From NCBI GenBank assembly GCA_021014945.1, contig MU266487.1, forward strand, positions 1 through 64,000: a DNA stretch of 64,000 nucleotides, in the 5' to 3' direction. A model generated the notes under the pieces. That model was given only the letters and a program-made list of their open reading frames with translations, did no database searches and was not told the DNA's origin. This DNA is from Leucogyrophana mollusca (Eukaryota > Basidiomycota > Agaricomycetes > Boletales). Shown here piece by piece: positions 46,162 through 59,297 of this stretch. The stretch's first letter is position 1, and each line of letters opens with the position of its first letter. Made by a program: the position numbers and the translations under genes.

Positions 46162-49100
46162 ATGTCGTGGCGAGGTACATCTACCAAGTTCAATGGGTTG
46201 TCGAAGTTGGTGATCACCCACAGTTTCAGGCACTCTCATTGTCAGTTGGATGTTCTCACAGCTGGGAAGCAACAAGAATGGCACCAGCTATACAGTACAA
46301 AAAGACAGGCCAATGTTCAAGGTATGTGTCTTGTATTGTGATGTATAGTTGCGTTCTCTTTCCATAATCCACTCAGAACTGTCTGCCGAGGACCGCGAGA
46401 ACATCGAGATGATGTTTGCTAGTCATGGCATGGACGACAGTAACATCCTGTCCACCGCGCCTCCAGGCGACGAAGGACTTGACATCAGTCATGAAGGTGG
46501 AGAGCATGAAGTATTCGAGGAGCTTGCGCAGCAAATGGCCGACCTGTCTGGACTGTGCGTCCAATCCTTTCACATTCTTCTGTGTCTCCTTTAACTATAC
46601 TCATAGTGCATACCAGCTGCCACATTGACCCTCATACTTGCTGTGATCATATTGAAACACAAAATGAGCACTGGGACCTTCAGATTGACCGGCTCGTGGA
46701 CGCCTATTTGCATTATCGCCAACACGATTCTGGTGACGGTGTATACTCCCCCTCCGAACCTCCTTTAGATGGCAGCGAAACACCTTCCCTCACTGATATC
46801 GAACTCATTGACATCTTCAGTAAGTTGTTCAATCACTCATCATTATAGAAAATATTGACAAGTGTTTTGGAGCCTGATGACATGCCTCCTTGCCTGCAAA
46901 CGCATCCCATGTGTATCCCAATGAGACACTGATCTCCCACAGGTATATTGGATGTTTGCCTCTGTATCCGACAGTTGTGATATCCATCTGAACGCTTGCT
47001 GCCTATCACCAATCCCACTGAACATGTCCCCATTTCAGTATTCAAGCACAATGCAAGGCATTGTGTCATCTACATGATGTAAGTACCTCTGCAACGTGAA
47101 TTTGACCGCAACTGAATACTCAATAGATGCCATATCGCCCATACCTCAAATCACAGTTCTCTGATGCTTACGACATATATCTTGAACTCATCAATCGTGT
47201 GGACCGGTGTCACGCACCAAAAGTGTTTGGTAGCGAGAACATGGATTATTGACGAACCTATCACTCCAAATACAGTGCAGGACAATCACCATTCACTCAT
47301 TCCCTATCCAAACGATCCTCGCTCGCTATATTCGTCTTATTACAGCATGCTGGCATTTATGACGTCAACGACTAAAATGAACACAATGCACTTGCGTGTC
47401 TCTTTCATTTTCCCACATCCTGTCACCAGACGCTGTCCAATCATTCACCACGCTAATTATATCTTGACGCCCGCCAAACGCTTCTATGTCCGCCATCATT
47501 CTGCTCCAAAACGCTCATTCCACATTCATCCGCGCGTTCCGTTACAAGGATGACCCAAAGTCTCCTTGGGTCACAGCCACCACGTCTCGTCTGCTCCCTA
47601 TCAAATTTGGGGACCATCTCATCGTCAGGGCCATTTCCTCAAGGCCCAGAAGCTGGTTTTTCAGTGTTGTCACTGGAGTTGCATGCTTGGAGAAAGATTG
47701 GGCAATTTTAGAGTTGACCCCTAGCAAAGCCAACTATGGATGATACGCGCCAAATACCCCATTCCTCCTTGCCGTCCTCATGTCCTGGACTCAACTTCCC
47801 TCCCCCTATCGCATTCAATACACGCTCCTTTCCATATCTAATTGCCTACCTCGGATCACCGCTTGTGTATATGGCAATATTGCTCCCATCTTATCATTCA
47901 ACGAACGCTTCTACACTCCACCACCACAATGGATGATTGATTCCCATATCATTCCTGGAGTGCCACTGCAGTCGCATGACGTTCTGGATGCACCATGACT
48001 CATCCAATAGGAGTGAGAGCAATTTGTCGGACACACAGCATTGGTCAGGACGATTTCTAATATTTTCTTGGTATTAATCAGTGCTTTTTCCCTTCCTTTT
48101 CTCTCATTGGACAGTTGTTCTTTTGGCTACTCAGACACTCCTGTGTCTTACTCATCATTCACTTGGCCTGACTCATTTGCTTATTCATTTCTTATTAATT
48201 GCTTACTTTTATTCCTTTGCTTACTGATCGCTCATTCATCGCTTACTGATCCCCTCTCTTTGAGGCACTTTGCTTTTCACTTACTCATCTTACCTTTGCG
48301 TAGCCCTTTGTAAACATTCACGCACAAGGGATCCTGTAGTATATAAACCCTGTACTTTCTACCAAAAATCCAATCAATCTCTTACCATTGGTTCACCACA
48401 TCCATCATTGTCCTTGCTCCCTAGAAGTGTCCAAGTGCCTAATGATTAGGCATCCAGATTGGCCTTCCACAGCACACGTTTTACGTCTACATTCAAGTCC
48501 ACGTCGTCATTTTTGTAGTATTTGTGAAGACCAAGTGCCTTACCTTGAGGCATCCAGATTGGTTCTTCACCCACGTTGTCATTATCCGGTATTATTCACA
48601 TTTACGGTTTTACACATTACGTTCTGTTGGTCACTTGTTGACTGACATTATTCTATTGTCGCTCTCCAACCTGCTTTTGTTGATCATTCTTGGTTGACAG
48701 AGTAGCGCTCATCTATTACTCCCTTGACTGGACTTTTGGGTGGTAGCAAGTGTATCCATCCCATGAACAACCAGACTACCCAACCAATCTCTGTTGTGTG
48801 TTCCGTTGGGGTCTGGGGTGTTGGTTTGTGTTTGTTTTCTAGCACAGATCACATCAAGATCGACACCGGCAACTGAAGGCTGCCCTCAAACACAATACCC
48901 CAAACTGGCGCCTTCTGAATGCATGCCCAGCCTGCTTTTATAAGCTGAAGGATGAAACCCCACTCGACATCTTGTACCTGTTCACCATTGATGGAAACAA
49001 CAGCCTCAAGAGGTGGCTGCCATGGACACACAATAACACACCACGGGTCGACTCTCGTCAAGCGTGTTCTGATTACTGGGTTGACCGAGCATGCATTGAT

Positions 49101-51214
49101 CAGTTTAAGGACGAAGTCCAGACAAAATTGGTAAGTCCCTTGCTGTGTGGTTACTAAGATTGTTAGGGTTAGTATTTACCCGTTGTGCCAGACATCGAAG
49201 AACAATGACAACTATGAAGATGATTGGGAAGATATCAACACAGCCGAGGACCCACTGGACTGCGTCAAGCGATGGAGAAATGTGAGACCCAAGCAGCACA
49301 AGAAAATGTTTTCAGTCTTTGATGAATCTGGAATATTCATTGCTGCCTGCTGCCACCAGTTTGTACTACTGGTTTGTGATATGGTTCAAAGTGGTGAACT
49401 GTGAGTCCCTTCTTCGAAGTTTTGTCCCTGTTGACACGATCTTAGAGCCAAATATCCTATGGCAATCATTGATCAAATGCTGGATGTTTATGGCGCAGGT
49501 GGAGGCTGTGCTTATGACATTGGCTGTGCGTTTGCAACGACATTAGGTAACAGCAGCTTGGGACCGCGAGCTTGCACACTTTGTTTTTTGATGATGGTAG
49601 GAGCATTTCATGGCCATGCTCACAATCGCAAATGCCAGCTCTGCTGGCACCCACTATATATCAAGGGCACTGGGCATACGGAAGGTGAAGGCTGCAAGCA
49701 CGTCTTTTCATCTTCAAATGTCTCACACAAAGTACTCGGCATGCAACCATTTTCCACTGTCATCAAGCAATCGAAGAACATTTTGCCTTCTGGGATGCTG
49801 ATAAATATGCAGCGCAAAGTATGATGCTTGCATTTGACAGCTATGAATTATTGATAGTCTTTTAGGTAACTTTTTATGCAACCACTACTGAGAGGCTCTG
49901 ACAGCCATTCACGCGCTTGAAAGCGAACTTGCATTTCTCAAAGCTGAGTTAAAGTTATCTGATGATGACTTCTTATGATACCACAAAGAAGAGAAGGCAT
50001 ACCTCGAAGGGCTGAAGCACCCTCCTGTCAACGACCGCCTCAAAATCCGCTACGTCGAAGTGTTGGATGAACTTGCAGAGCAACGGTGAGTGATGGCTCC
50101 AATAGCTGCTTCAAGCTTGACAAAGGATATTCAGGGTCGAATGGGAACTTTCACGTACAGCAGCAAATAGTGCCTTAAGTGGGATCACGGTCGGCACAGG
50201 GTTTGATCAGGTGCATGCTGCTTTACAGCAAGCTTGTATATGGGTCGACACTGCTTATGCTAGGTTGCAAAACATGGAGGCGCTAGCTGCCCACATGGAG
50301 GTGCAGCTCAGCATTGAGAAACGCTGGGAAGTGGGCAGCGTGGACTATGAGCACTTCAAGGAGGAGGCCTCACTTCGCAAGTATCGAGTCACACTCGACA
50401 AGGTTGAGCGACTTGTTGTGCAGCGGCTCTTCGAACTTCAGAAGCTTTCGATGTCTGGCACTGGTTTGTTTTTATTTTCTTTGGTGTTTGTTTGCGACTG
50501 GTTAACTGTAATTCAGGTTACAAGCTCTGGCAACAGATTGGGAAGGCTCTCCAATGCCGTTCGGAGGCAATACGTAACACAATTTCTCGGTACAACACTC
50601 AGGCTCTCACCCTCACTCCTCCATGCCAGAAATTGACATGGAAGGACATTGCAGATCATAGTTTTTTGGGAGAGTTTGACCTCCTTCGCCATTCTCGTAC
50701 CAATATTTGACTTGCTGACTGGACAAAACCATCACATTGTGCAGCAACGGTCAAGTACTTCAAACTCACTCATGCTTGCGAAGAGATCGAACACCTCAAT
50801 ATTGAAGTAAGGAGGTTGTGTACCTCCATTCACAATGAGGAGATTGCCACTGCTCAGGTAGTGTCAGAGTTACTGATATCAAATCCACTCCTCGCACTCG
50901 AACTCCAGCGACAACAGCAAGCTCGCAGTGCAATCAACACTCTGCACAACTACCGACTTGATCAGATCGAGTTGATGTCCGGCTTCTCTGGCATTCGTGG
51001 CATTGGTATTCGAGATACGGCAGCATTCACATGTCCTGCCCCTCCTCCCACTGACAATGGTGTTTCATCGGCTGGGGCAATTGGTACAGATAGGATGTGG
51101 GACATTGAGCGTATTATCACGTCTGAATATGCTGATGCTGATGTTATCGAACGGGAGGAGCACAGTGAAGCTATGGACAGTATAGTAGACTATGTAGACT
51201 CTATTGTAGATTGA
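46162..51214 (+). pseudogene. KDZ transposase of element B (inactivated, LTR-split)
   Basis: Homologue of the element A transposase: MSWRGTSTKFNGLSK, LSAEDRENIEMMFASHGM, IETQNEHWDLQIDRLVDAYL, LDILYLFTIDGNNSLKRWLP, FSVFDESGIFIAACCHQFVL, GGCAYDIGCAFATTLGNSSL, GAFHGHAHNRKCQLCWHPLY, then TGHTEGEGCKHVFSSSN, ending SIVDYVDSIVD. An LTR-like insertion at 47208-48865 splits the VDR/QLK region. In-frame TGAs occur at 46989, 49976 and 50708, where element A has arginine. A frameshift lies near 49735, between SSSNVSHKVL and the HQAIEEHFAFWDADKYAA block. It cannot make a full transposase. Confidence 0.9.
47208..48865 (+). mobile_element. LTR-like insertion, 1,658 bp, probable solo LTR
   Basis: Starts TGTCACGCACC and ends AAGATCGACA, flanked by CCGG (47204-47207 and 48866-48869). 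The flanks rejoin as GTGGACCGGCAACTG, the codons VDRQL found uninterrupted in element A. A TATATAAA box at 48340-48347 suits an LTR promoter. No retroelement genes inside; the T-rich middle (48060-48300) has only chance open frames. A 5-bp duplication ACCGG is also possible if the last A is host sequence. Confidence 0.75.
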
Positions 51215-52362
51215 TCTCATGAATCATATGTGTTCGGTGGCCCACTTGCAGCCCAAGGTCATATCCAACGAGATAGTGCCAATGCGATAGTGCTGAACCA
51301 TGAACAGTGCAGCCAAACACGCTACCTATCCATTCGATTCTGGCATTGTGCTGATTCAGGTATTGTTGTTGTAACACTCTGAATGTTTTACTGTGAACTG
51401 ACCTGCAGGTTTTTGAGTATGAATGACTATATTCATTCAATCATCGAGATGTGTACAAATGAGGTTTGACGCACATATAGACATACAGCAGGTGCGTGTG
51501 ATTTGATACCTTTAGCCACTTGCTTCGAGCCTTCCAGCATCACTTGCCACCATGTCAACTTTCGTGAAAGCCAAACCAGCAGCGTCAAGAGCAGCAACTC
51601 CTGGGCCATTACCCGGTCTTCTGCCGGCCCAGACATATGGGCAACACCGCTTCACATTGCCTGGTGTCGCTGCCCTTTACTGTTCATCATTTGCTCAAGG
51701 ATTCAGTCACACGAACAGGCGTGCGGCAGCTCGTGCTCTACTGAGGTGCAACGTGCATAACAATGGGGATCACTTCAACACACAAACCCCGGGAGGACTC
51801 CACCTGTCATTCTTTCAATCCAAGGCTGAGTCTGGTTTGGAAGAGCCTTGGATGACAGACAAAACATTCAAGGCAGAAACAGCTGGTGACATCTTTGATG
51901 CGGTAAGTTATGTGCGCTCGCTCTCGTCTGTGATATTTCTAACATCTTTTCATTTCAGGTCGCCATGCAAGACTGCTTGGACGGCGGCATCTCCATAGTC
52001 CTTCACTGCTGTGGTGTTGAAGCAACACCTGATCTTGCACCTGAAAAGCTGGCTGTTGACCTCTACATTACCCCTCGAGAGCTTTATGAGTGTGATGACA
52101 AGGTCAGCAAGCCCACAGCTCTCTTGGTACAGTCGTTCTGTGAAAATTTTGTGCTCCCACACATGCAACGCTTCACTGAACGCTGCCGCATTGAAGGAGT
52201 CACACCACCTTCTTGTTGTATGTCTTTTAATCATGCGATTATTTCACTAGATAACCAAATGGTATTCCTAGATCCTGGTTTGCCCATTCAGCCAGCTCAT
52301 CCCTTCCTGCCTTTCCCCGAGATCCCCACCGGCTGTCACATCAAGTGTTCTGGCCATCCCGC

Positions 52363-53663
52363 TGATGAGCCTCGTGCCCATCTAAGCCCGGATACAACCG
52401 ATATCCTATGTTTTTCGACTTCGCGAAGCGCCACAGCATCCAGTGACCAATCCGCAAACGTGACTCCACCTCGGCAACCAGCAAGAAGCCTTCGCGAACG
52501 CCTGGAGTGCTTCGGGTTCCTCTGACTTACAAGCACGTGTCATTCCCCTACACCCTACGCCCTCAACCCTTCCCCTAGGCCCTGGGCTTCTCTACCCTCG
52601 CATCACAAGCATCCCTGACGCTCTGGCTAGTGCGCGAGCGCCCCTGTCCATCAAATGAGGTGAGTCAGAGTCGACCCACATCAAGTCCGATCGCCCTCGA
52701 CCCAGGGCACCGCTATCTGCTTTCCCGACGCTTCCATGACATCGACGATCACACTCTATCATTATTAACTCCTCGGTCACTATTGCGGAGTTGCAGAGTC
52801 GTGGTTCCAAAGGTACGCACTCTCCGAGACGCATGGACTGTGTATCAAGGATAGAGTAGCTGCCAAACTGACTGTAGTACAAGTAGGCATCCTTGTATTG
52901 TAGACCACAGTGAAGCACACCCCATTTCTTCAGCTCACATTTCGAAGTCCACATCTCTAAGCAACAGCGTGACCAAGAGTCTCTGACTTGTTGGTAGTGT
53001 ATATCACTTATAGCGTTTCCCCCTCTGGCGTCTCATTAGCGTACTACCCTCTTGGCGTTCCCCCTTTGGCGTTCTTACTCTTTAGCGTTCTCTCCCCTTC
53101 GGCGACTCTCTAGCGACCGGCATATCCCCTCGGCGATCCAGTTTCAGTCTCTCTACCTTAGCAACAGCGTATAGCTTGGGTGACCGGTCTCAGACCCAAT
53201 CGCAATCCAGTCTACCGTTGTCCTAGAGGTCTCAACTAACGACGTCGATGACCTTGTTTGCTTTCTGATTGCATTCGCATTCGGGCAGTCTCACTCAGTT
53301 ATACTTGTTCGCTGTGTATCTCGACCAGCGATCGAGTTGTATCCTATACTAACCAAACCCCCCCCCTTTTCCCCTCACTGACCTCGGCTGTCACCCAGTC
53401 AAGACTCAGAGATCCTAGTCGGAGATCCTCGCACCCCTCAGACTAGTTCCGCAGGTAGCCTATCTACAAGAGACTCAACCCTCCTTTCCTATTCCTCCCT
53501 TGCATTCCAGCAGCCCCACAGCTCAGTAACCAGACTTGCTTGCTGACCGCTCACACTCACTCGCACAGTCGCAGCTCTCCCAGTCTCACTAGCAGACCGA
53601 CTGTTTGTTTGTTTGTTCTTTAGGTTTTGGGTTTTGCCTCTAGGCCCGCCCGCGAGCGCATCA
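52363..53663. mobile_element. LTR-like insertion, 1,301 bp
   Basis: Begins TGATGAGCC and ends GCGCATCA (inverted TGATG/CATCA ends). Flanks are CCGC (52359-52362) and CCGT (53664-53667), a 4-bp duplication with one transition. Removing it joins GHP to VGTLIRD and gives a gap-free alignment to the element A protein. Contains tandem-like GGCGTTC/TAGCG motifs near 53010-53110. No retroelement gene inside; a solo LTR is the best reading, but a non-LTR-type insertion is not excluded. Confidence 0.6.
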
Positions 53664-54297
53664 CCGTGGGTACGCTCATCCGTGACATGCGCATTCACCG
53701 TGAAAAACTCAGGCATGGGGGATACAACACTGTATTCAATGGCGCCATCCCTCGTCCTGCCGACCCAGCCAGCAAAATTCCACCGTCATCCTCGGCTGGG
53801 GTGACAGAACGGTCTCACGCCCGCCAGCATTGCAATGCTGAACCCGTGCCGCCCGAGAAGAAGGTCAGGGACGAGTATCAATGCCCAGCCGATACCACCA
53901 TACTGGATTCCTCTGCTATTCACCAGCCTACAACTGGCCCCGCTCTCATAAGTATTGGGCCACATACTGACGCCGTGCTAGCACACTTTGGAATAAGCGA
54001 TCTCACCCTGCTGCGACTCCGTGAACTTATCACAAACACATGGAGTAGCCGATGGCAAGCAGCGTTGAGATCAGACGAGTGGAACTTCACCTTTGAGCAA
54101 GCTGTAACAATGGAGAAGGCGCTCCTTGCGGATGTAGCTTTGCATACCACTGGGAAGGTCAGTAAACAGTTACTCTATCAGTTGAAATAGACTTCTGACC
54201 CTGTTTCACGCTAGAAAAAACCATCGTCCCTGCTTTAAAAAATTGTCGCTGCCCTTGTGTTTATGTTTACAGTCCCTGGCCTCATTTGTGCGCTTTA

Positions 54298-54323
54298 AGA
54301 TAGGGCTCATGCAAACGCGACCA
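54298..54323 (+). repeat. Left TIR of the Tc1-like element
   Basis: AGATAGGGCTCATGCAAA followed by CGCGACCA; inverted match at 57234-57259. Confidence 0.88.
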
Positions 54324-54522
54324 CTATGTGGCGCTGTGACATTTGCATGACGGTCAGGTGGTCCGGGAGGATAAGTGTGCGCTAAGTACATTAAGCATGG
54401 GAGTAGGTACGATCTACGAAGAAAAAGATCATTAGGGTACGGTGAGCTGTAAAGAATGTTATATGACTGTTTAAAAAGACTGAATGGATTAGTAGAGTGT
54501 ATTAGTATGTCAAGAAGTCACT

Positions 54523-56680
54523 TCAGAGGCCTGCTGCTGCAAGTTCTCCCATGATACCCATGGGTAAAGTTCGGTGTCCTCGATATCTCTTGTTGGCCCA
54601 CATTGCCTGCTTGCCGTCAAGACCTTTCCTGTAAGCGTCCATAAAGTGCAGTGATCGAGTAGCAAACCTGCAGGAACGTAGATTAGAAAAGCTGTAATTT
54701 ACAGTTCTCGCGACACTGCAAATTTATCACTTACTGGCGCATTGTGCACAGTGGGACAGCATCAAGCGCAGCAACGACATTGCGCTCTAAATTGGCCTCG
54801 GAATTCAATGGTGGGAATTGACAGTAGGTGCGTTTTGCGTGACCCCAGCATTGCTCGATAAAATTGAGCTCGCAGTGGAACTTGGGGAGAAATACGACCT
54901 GGAATCCTCATGCCCTGCAAGTCACCTTGAGAAGGGACTCAACTTCCGCGAAATCAGGCTCATTATAGAGCATACGGCGCAAGCAGCAATGTGGGGTGTC
55001 TTTAGGGCACTTGAAGCCTGGACATTCGGCACGAATCCCATCAACGTCCTTGTACCCGTGCTCCTCGAGAAGGTCTACCATCCCTCGAAAGGCGCCTTCC
55101 TGTGCATCTTCTGGCGGGAAGTACAGTGACTGTGGTGAGCCGTCTGCAAGCCGAGCATCTGCCATTTGTACTTTCTCCTTCATGACCTTACCATTTGTTC
55201 TGTAGACCGGTTGCCCGCTTTCGTCAACAACATTCCTCTCGACACCAAAAAATGGTCTCCCAGGTTTTGTCGGGTATTTTGACATCTTGTGGGCAGAAAG
55301 AGTGTCGTCCGCTCGTTTGAGGTGAGTGGGTGCATTGTCGAAGACGAGGACATGAGTTTCATTGGGATACCAATTTTCAAGAAGATCCATTGCTTGACAT
55401 GCGTGGCGGAGAACATCTTCGTTCGAAAAATATCCCTGGCGATTTTTGCCGGCTTTGAATAATATGCATGTGCGTTGTTTGCTGTCGGGGGATGTCATCC
55501 AGCTGTAATCCACAGAAATGAAGTCGGCAACCATGATCGATACACCTTCTCTTTTCTGGCGTGGAACTGCCTTCTCGGTAAGGTGAACCCAATAAACCTT
55601 ACGGCGGTCATTTGCATAGAATGTTGACTCATCATGCCACCATACTACAACCCTCTTGGCTGCCGGATCCCGCCAGTCCCTTGCCTCCTTGATACCATCC
55701 TTCCAAGACCTCATGTTCCATTCCAGTTTGGCAATTGTGGGCAAGAAGCGGGTCTGCCGGTACGTCACGACGTCTTCACGTTCATGCCCATCAGTGTATT
55801 GACCCGATGGGGCTTTCGTCCAGCAGAAATCCATCATATGCATCCACCTGCAAGAGGTTGCCTGTGAGATCGATTTCTTGAGTCCGTACTGTGATTTGAT
55901 GTCCTCTCTGTCCAGAAAGCGGACAATATCCTGCGCACTGACATATTTGCCAATTGTTTGAAGATGTGCGTGAATTTCCTTTGCGAGCTCGCCTTTATCA
56001 AGCAAGGACACATTCCACGACCCATACAGATTCATCGGGAGGTCCTCCCAATCTGTAATGAACGACCTCGCCCATTTGCGAACATGTTTGGCGGTGTGTG
56101 TGCTTGTTTGGAATGAGTGTGCTGTTTTCTCGGATGCTGCAGTCCAGGTTGTGGACTGTGACTCGTCTGTGTAAATCCACAGGCACATTTTGACCATCTG
56201 AAGCCGCTTTCGGAGGAGCTCATCTCCTTCAAAAGGATTGTGACCAATCCCAGATTTCCGCTTTGGGTGCAAGATCTCAGTGACATCTGCCAGCGCAGCC
56301 TTTGCATCAGAAATCGTGGGTGGTGGTGTGAACGATTGTTTAAATTTGGTGCGTTTGTCATGGATGCCATCATTCCCGTCATTCTCATGATCTGATTCTC
56401 CCCCGGAGTCTGCATTTGTTCCCTTCTCTCCTTCGAACAAAGCATCCTCATCATCCACTTCCTCCACTGTAGGGGCCCATGGTCGATGCTGCTTCGGAGG
56501 AGATGGACTGGCAGGAGGGAGGGACGGTGCATCCATGTCTTCGACCTCTTGTACTGTGGGTGACCAGGCTTGTTGGGTCATCTGTACCACAGGCACAGCA
56601 TTGGTGTTTCCGCACAGGTTTAAAGGCGCTATAGCCCCAGGTGCGTGCTGTGCGTCATGGACATGTGTGTCACACGACAT
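54523..56680 (-). pseudogene. DDE transposase of the Tc1-like element, nonsense-mutated
   Basis: IS630/Tc1-type transposase common in agaricomycetes. A disordered acidic N-terminus is followed by HVRKWARSFITDWEDLP, then the first catalytic Asp in VVVWWHDESTFYANDRRKVY, the second in HVLVFDNAPTHLK, then CPKDTPHCCLRRMLYNEPDF. A TGA at 54908-54910 follows VTCRA. The frame then continues GFQVVFLPKFHCELNFIEQC, with the NxxExxW-like motif holding the catalytic Glu, an intron (GTAAGT...CTGCAG, about 54667-54735), and the end MGIMGELAAAGL. So one stop removes the catalytic Glu and about 120 residues. An additional 5' exon to about 56945 (minus) is possible. The stop replaces an Arg expected from the family (CRARGF). 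Confidence 0.88.
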
Positions 56681-57233
56681 TGATGGTACCTGTTCTTCCC
56701 AGAAGATGACCAGGTCGGTGAAGTAATTTCCGCAAAAGTCTTTGCTACCCGAGCCAAGATCTTCTTCGGTGACCAGCAGGGAATCTGTTTACTGTTTTCA
56801 ACTGCAGTCTTTTCTCGTGTGTTTCATCATTGCTTACATTCTCTTTTCCTTCCCCTTCATCATCGGAATTGTCGACTTTGAGCTTCTTGTTGGCATGGCC
56901 CTTGAGATTGGAAATGCATGAAACTGTTGAACACCTCTTCATCATCCCAGTGGCCAGCGGGAGCTGGAGGTAATTATTTCACTCTTGAGTTTATCCCTTA
57001 GAACACTTGTCATTCATTATGACTTATCACAAATAATTCACTGCTGGGGGTGCAGTAGACTAGGTAGCACAAATATAAGAAATCGAGAACCTGAGGAATT
57101 TTGGGAATGATGATCCTTATAATCCTCAGGTTTTAGATTTCACCATTTTTTGTTGTTCTAATTTCTACACTGTTTTCAGGCAGTTTACCCCCGCCAAACA
57201 GGTGTAAGTGTGACAGGATAGCTCACGTGATAC

Positions 57234-57259
57234 TGGTCGTATTTGCATGAGTCCTATCT
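57234..57259 (-). repeat. Right TIR of the Tc1-like element
   Basis: Reverse complement begins AGATAGGACTCATGCAAA then TACGACCA; followed by the TA duplication. Confidence 0.88.
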
Positions 57260-58554
57260 TACCTTTTTAGTGTTTTCATTTTGTGAGTAGTCAAAATTGC
57301 AGGTCCAGAGATTTTATTTTGGTTTGTGGGATCTGAAGACAAGATCCATGTCTGATCGTATGTTTACTAGTAATGACCATTGACCCTGATGCCCCAAACC
57401 ACGTGCCGTGGACTGTTCCCAATATTTATCTACTGTCCAGGTTCAAATGGCTTGAGTGTGCACTAATTTTGAGCTTGATTATTCTAGGAATGCCCTCGCA
57501 GCTGTTTTACACTACAACAGCCACACAAAATGGTTGCAAGGTCTCACCAGGACCCGCGCCTCCGTCAAGCTCAGCAAGGAGGCATGGGCGGCTGTCATTG
57601 CTCGCTGTAAAGAGGCTATCCGTCGGTTCAGAAAAGACCTCAATGAAACTTGGAGGAAGATCGATGAGGCCACCGAGAGCATCGCTGTGACGCACCACAA
57701 GAGTGTCTGTCGCATTGAGAATAATCTCCACATGGGTCAAGCATTATTGCGGTCAAAACGCTCCCGATTGAATGTTTGGAATGCATTCTGTTGGAAAAAA
57801 AACAAGACGGACACCAACAGGGACAGTAAGTCTTATTTTTCAGTTGATTTATTTTTTGACCGGCTGATTTACTCATAATACAGAAGGCGCTGGCAAAGAC
57901 ACCTTGCACAAGCTCATATGCGACCACCGCAACGAGTATCATAAACTTACGTCGGATGAAAAAAACGAGCTTTCCAATGAGTACAAGGAATACAAGGAGA
58001 CCAAGGCAGTTGGCCTTCGTATATCCACCAAATCGAGGGTGAACGACGTCACTCATACTCTCAAGTCAGTCGAGAAACAGGTATGTTTCATGTCCCTTCA
58101 CCTCTGATTTTCTAATCATATATATTCCAGCTCGACAACCTTAAATCTCGTACCGGAGCCGAGTCAATCTTATTCACCACTCGCGGCTCTACAGACTTGC
58201 CCCTGCATGGTATTGCCTTTACAATGCCAGGTGTTGAAGATTTCATGGGCACCGCCATGTGCATCGACGCCCAACATTTTATTGGTAAGATGGAAGGCTT
58301 TGCAGTTCAGGGCATCAAAGGTATGCATTTTGCATGCTCATTTTAAGACATCTACTAACATGTCAATAGGTGCTGCGAAAAATCACCAACAGCGCGTTTC
58401 AGCGGTCTGTGGTGAAATATGCGAGATAATGCAAGTGGGGCTTCGTAAGTATCTTCTTTTTCAATCAATTCTTCACATCTAACTACTGGTTGCTCCAGGG
58501 GGTATCACTGGAGACGACAAGGGAAAAATGCAGTGGAAGAATTACTGGCGCAAC

Positions 58555-59297
58555 TGTCATATCCCGAACAGCCACGCGCCCTCGTATACCATTCCGGTCT
58601 CCTCCCGCACGTTTCTGCCTCACTCCGATCCCTCCATCTAACAATCGTTGGACTTAGCGATTTCTAGATTCCTCGTTCCGCCTCCGGTCCTCCGGATTCT
58701 CCGCCGGTCCCTCGGACCGAACACCGCCTCGTTCGGACCTTCTGTATGTTGTCAGTTATAGTTTCCATTTTATTATGCATCGCTTTGTTAGCCTCCATAT
58801 TAACCTTATTATTTATCCTCCATCTGTCATGCTAATCCTGTGTACACCGCCCCCTCCGTGCTCCGGACCCACTCCGTTCTCCGGAACTATTCCCCTTTGA
58901 TCTTACTTATTGTTTCTTGCACCGGTTTCCGGTTACCTACTCCGTAGCATAGCCCGACTCCATACTATAAATATTGCTCTGATGTATGCTCCAGTTCTTT
59001 AGTTCAAATATCATCTAAATTACTCCTCTGTTCTCCGCCTCTGACCTCCTCCTCCGATTCCCCTTCCTAAGTCTAAACTAAGACTTCCTCAGTTCTCCTT
59101 TACCTTTGTATCACTCCGACCCCTTCCGACTTCCCTCCGAAATACGGAACTGAACTCGAGCAAAGGCGCAGCACATAAGCTGAAGCCGATGTTCCATTCT
59201 GACTCCGGATTTAGTTCGTTCACCCCTATCTATATATCTACGCTTACTCCTTAATCCGGAGGTCCCCGGAAAAACACCGGAGGAACCGGATTTGACA
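58555..59297 (+). mobile_element. Solo LTR, 743-bp family, copy 2
   Basis: Same family and exactly the same length as 41465-42207. Starts TGTCATATCCC, ends CCGGATTTGACA, with the perfect duplication GCAAC (58550-58554 and 59298-59302). TATAAATA at 58966-58973. It interrupts the KDZ-B second gene between KMQWKNYWRN and the VQWYQVQVVGWPE block. Confidence 0.93.

Larger units (their letters stand above)
54298..57259 (-). mobile_element. Tc1/mariner-like DNA transposon with TA target duplication
   Basis: 2,962 bp between TA dinucleotides (54296-54297 and 57260-57261). Terminal inverted repeats begin AGATAGG(G/A)CTCATGCAAA and match over about 26 bp with three mismatches. It carries one transposase gene on minus with a premature stop. 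It sits in an intron of the KDZ-B second gene. The matching intron of element A has the unfilled sequence TTTACCTTTTTAG at 42731-42743, which confirms both borders. Confidence 0.9.

Noticed and set aside
46349..46628. Independent small genes in 46-47 kb
   Set aside because: These frames are exons of the KDZ-B transposase, matching 36960-37140 of element A.
47486..48313. Short open frames inside the 1,658-bp insertion
   Set aside because: No homology to retroelement proteins; low-complexity Ser/Phe/Leu composition from T-rich DNA.
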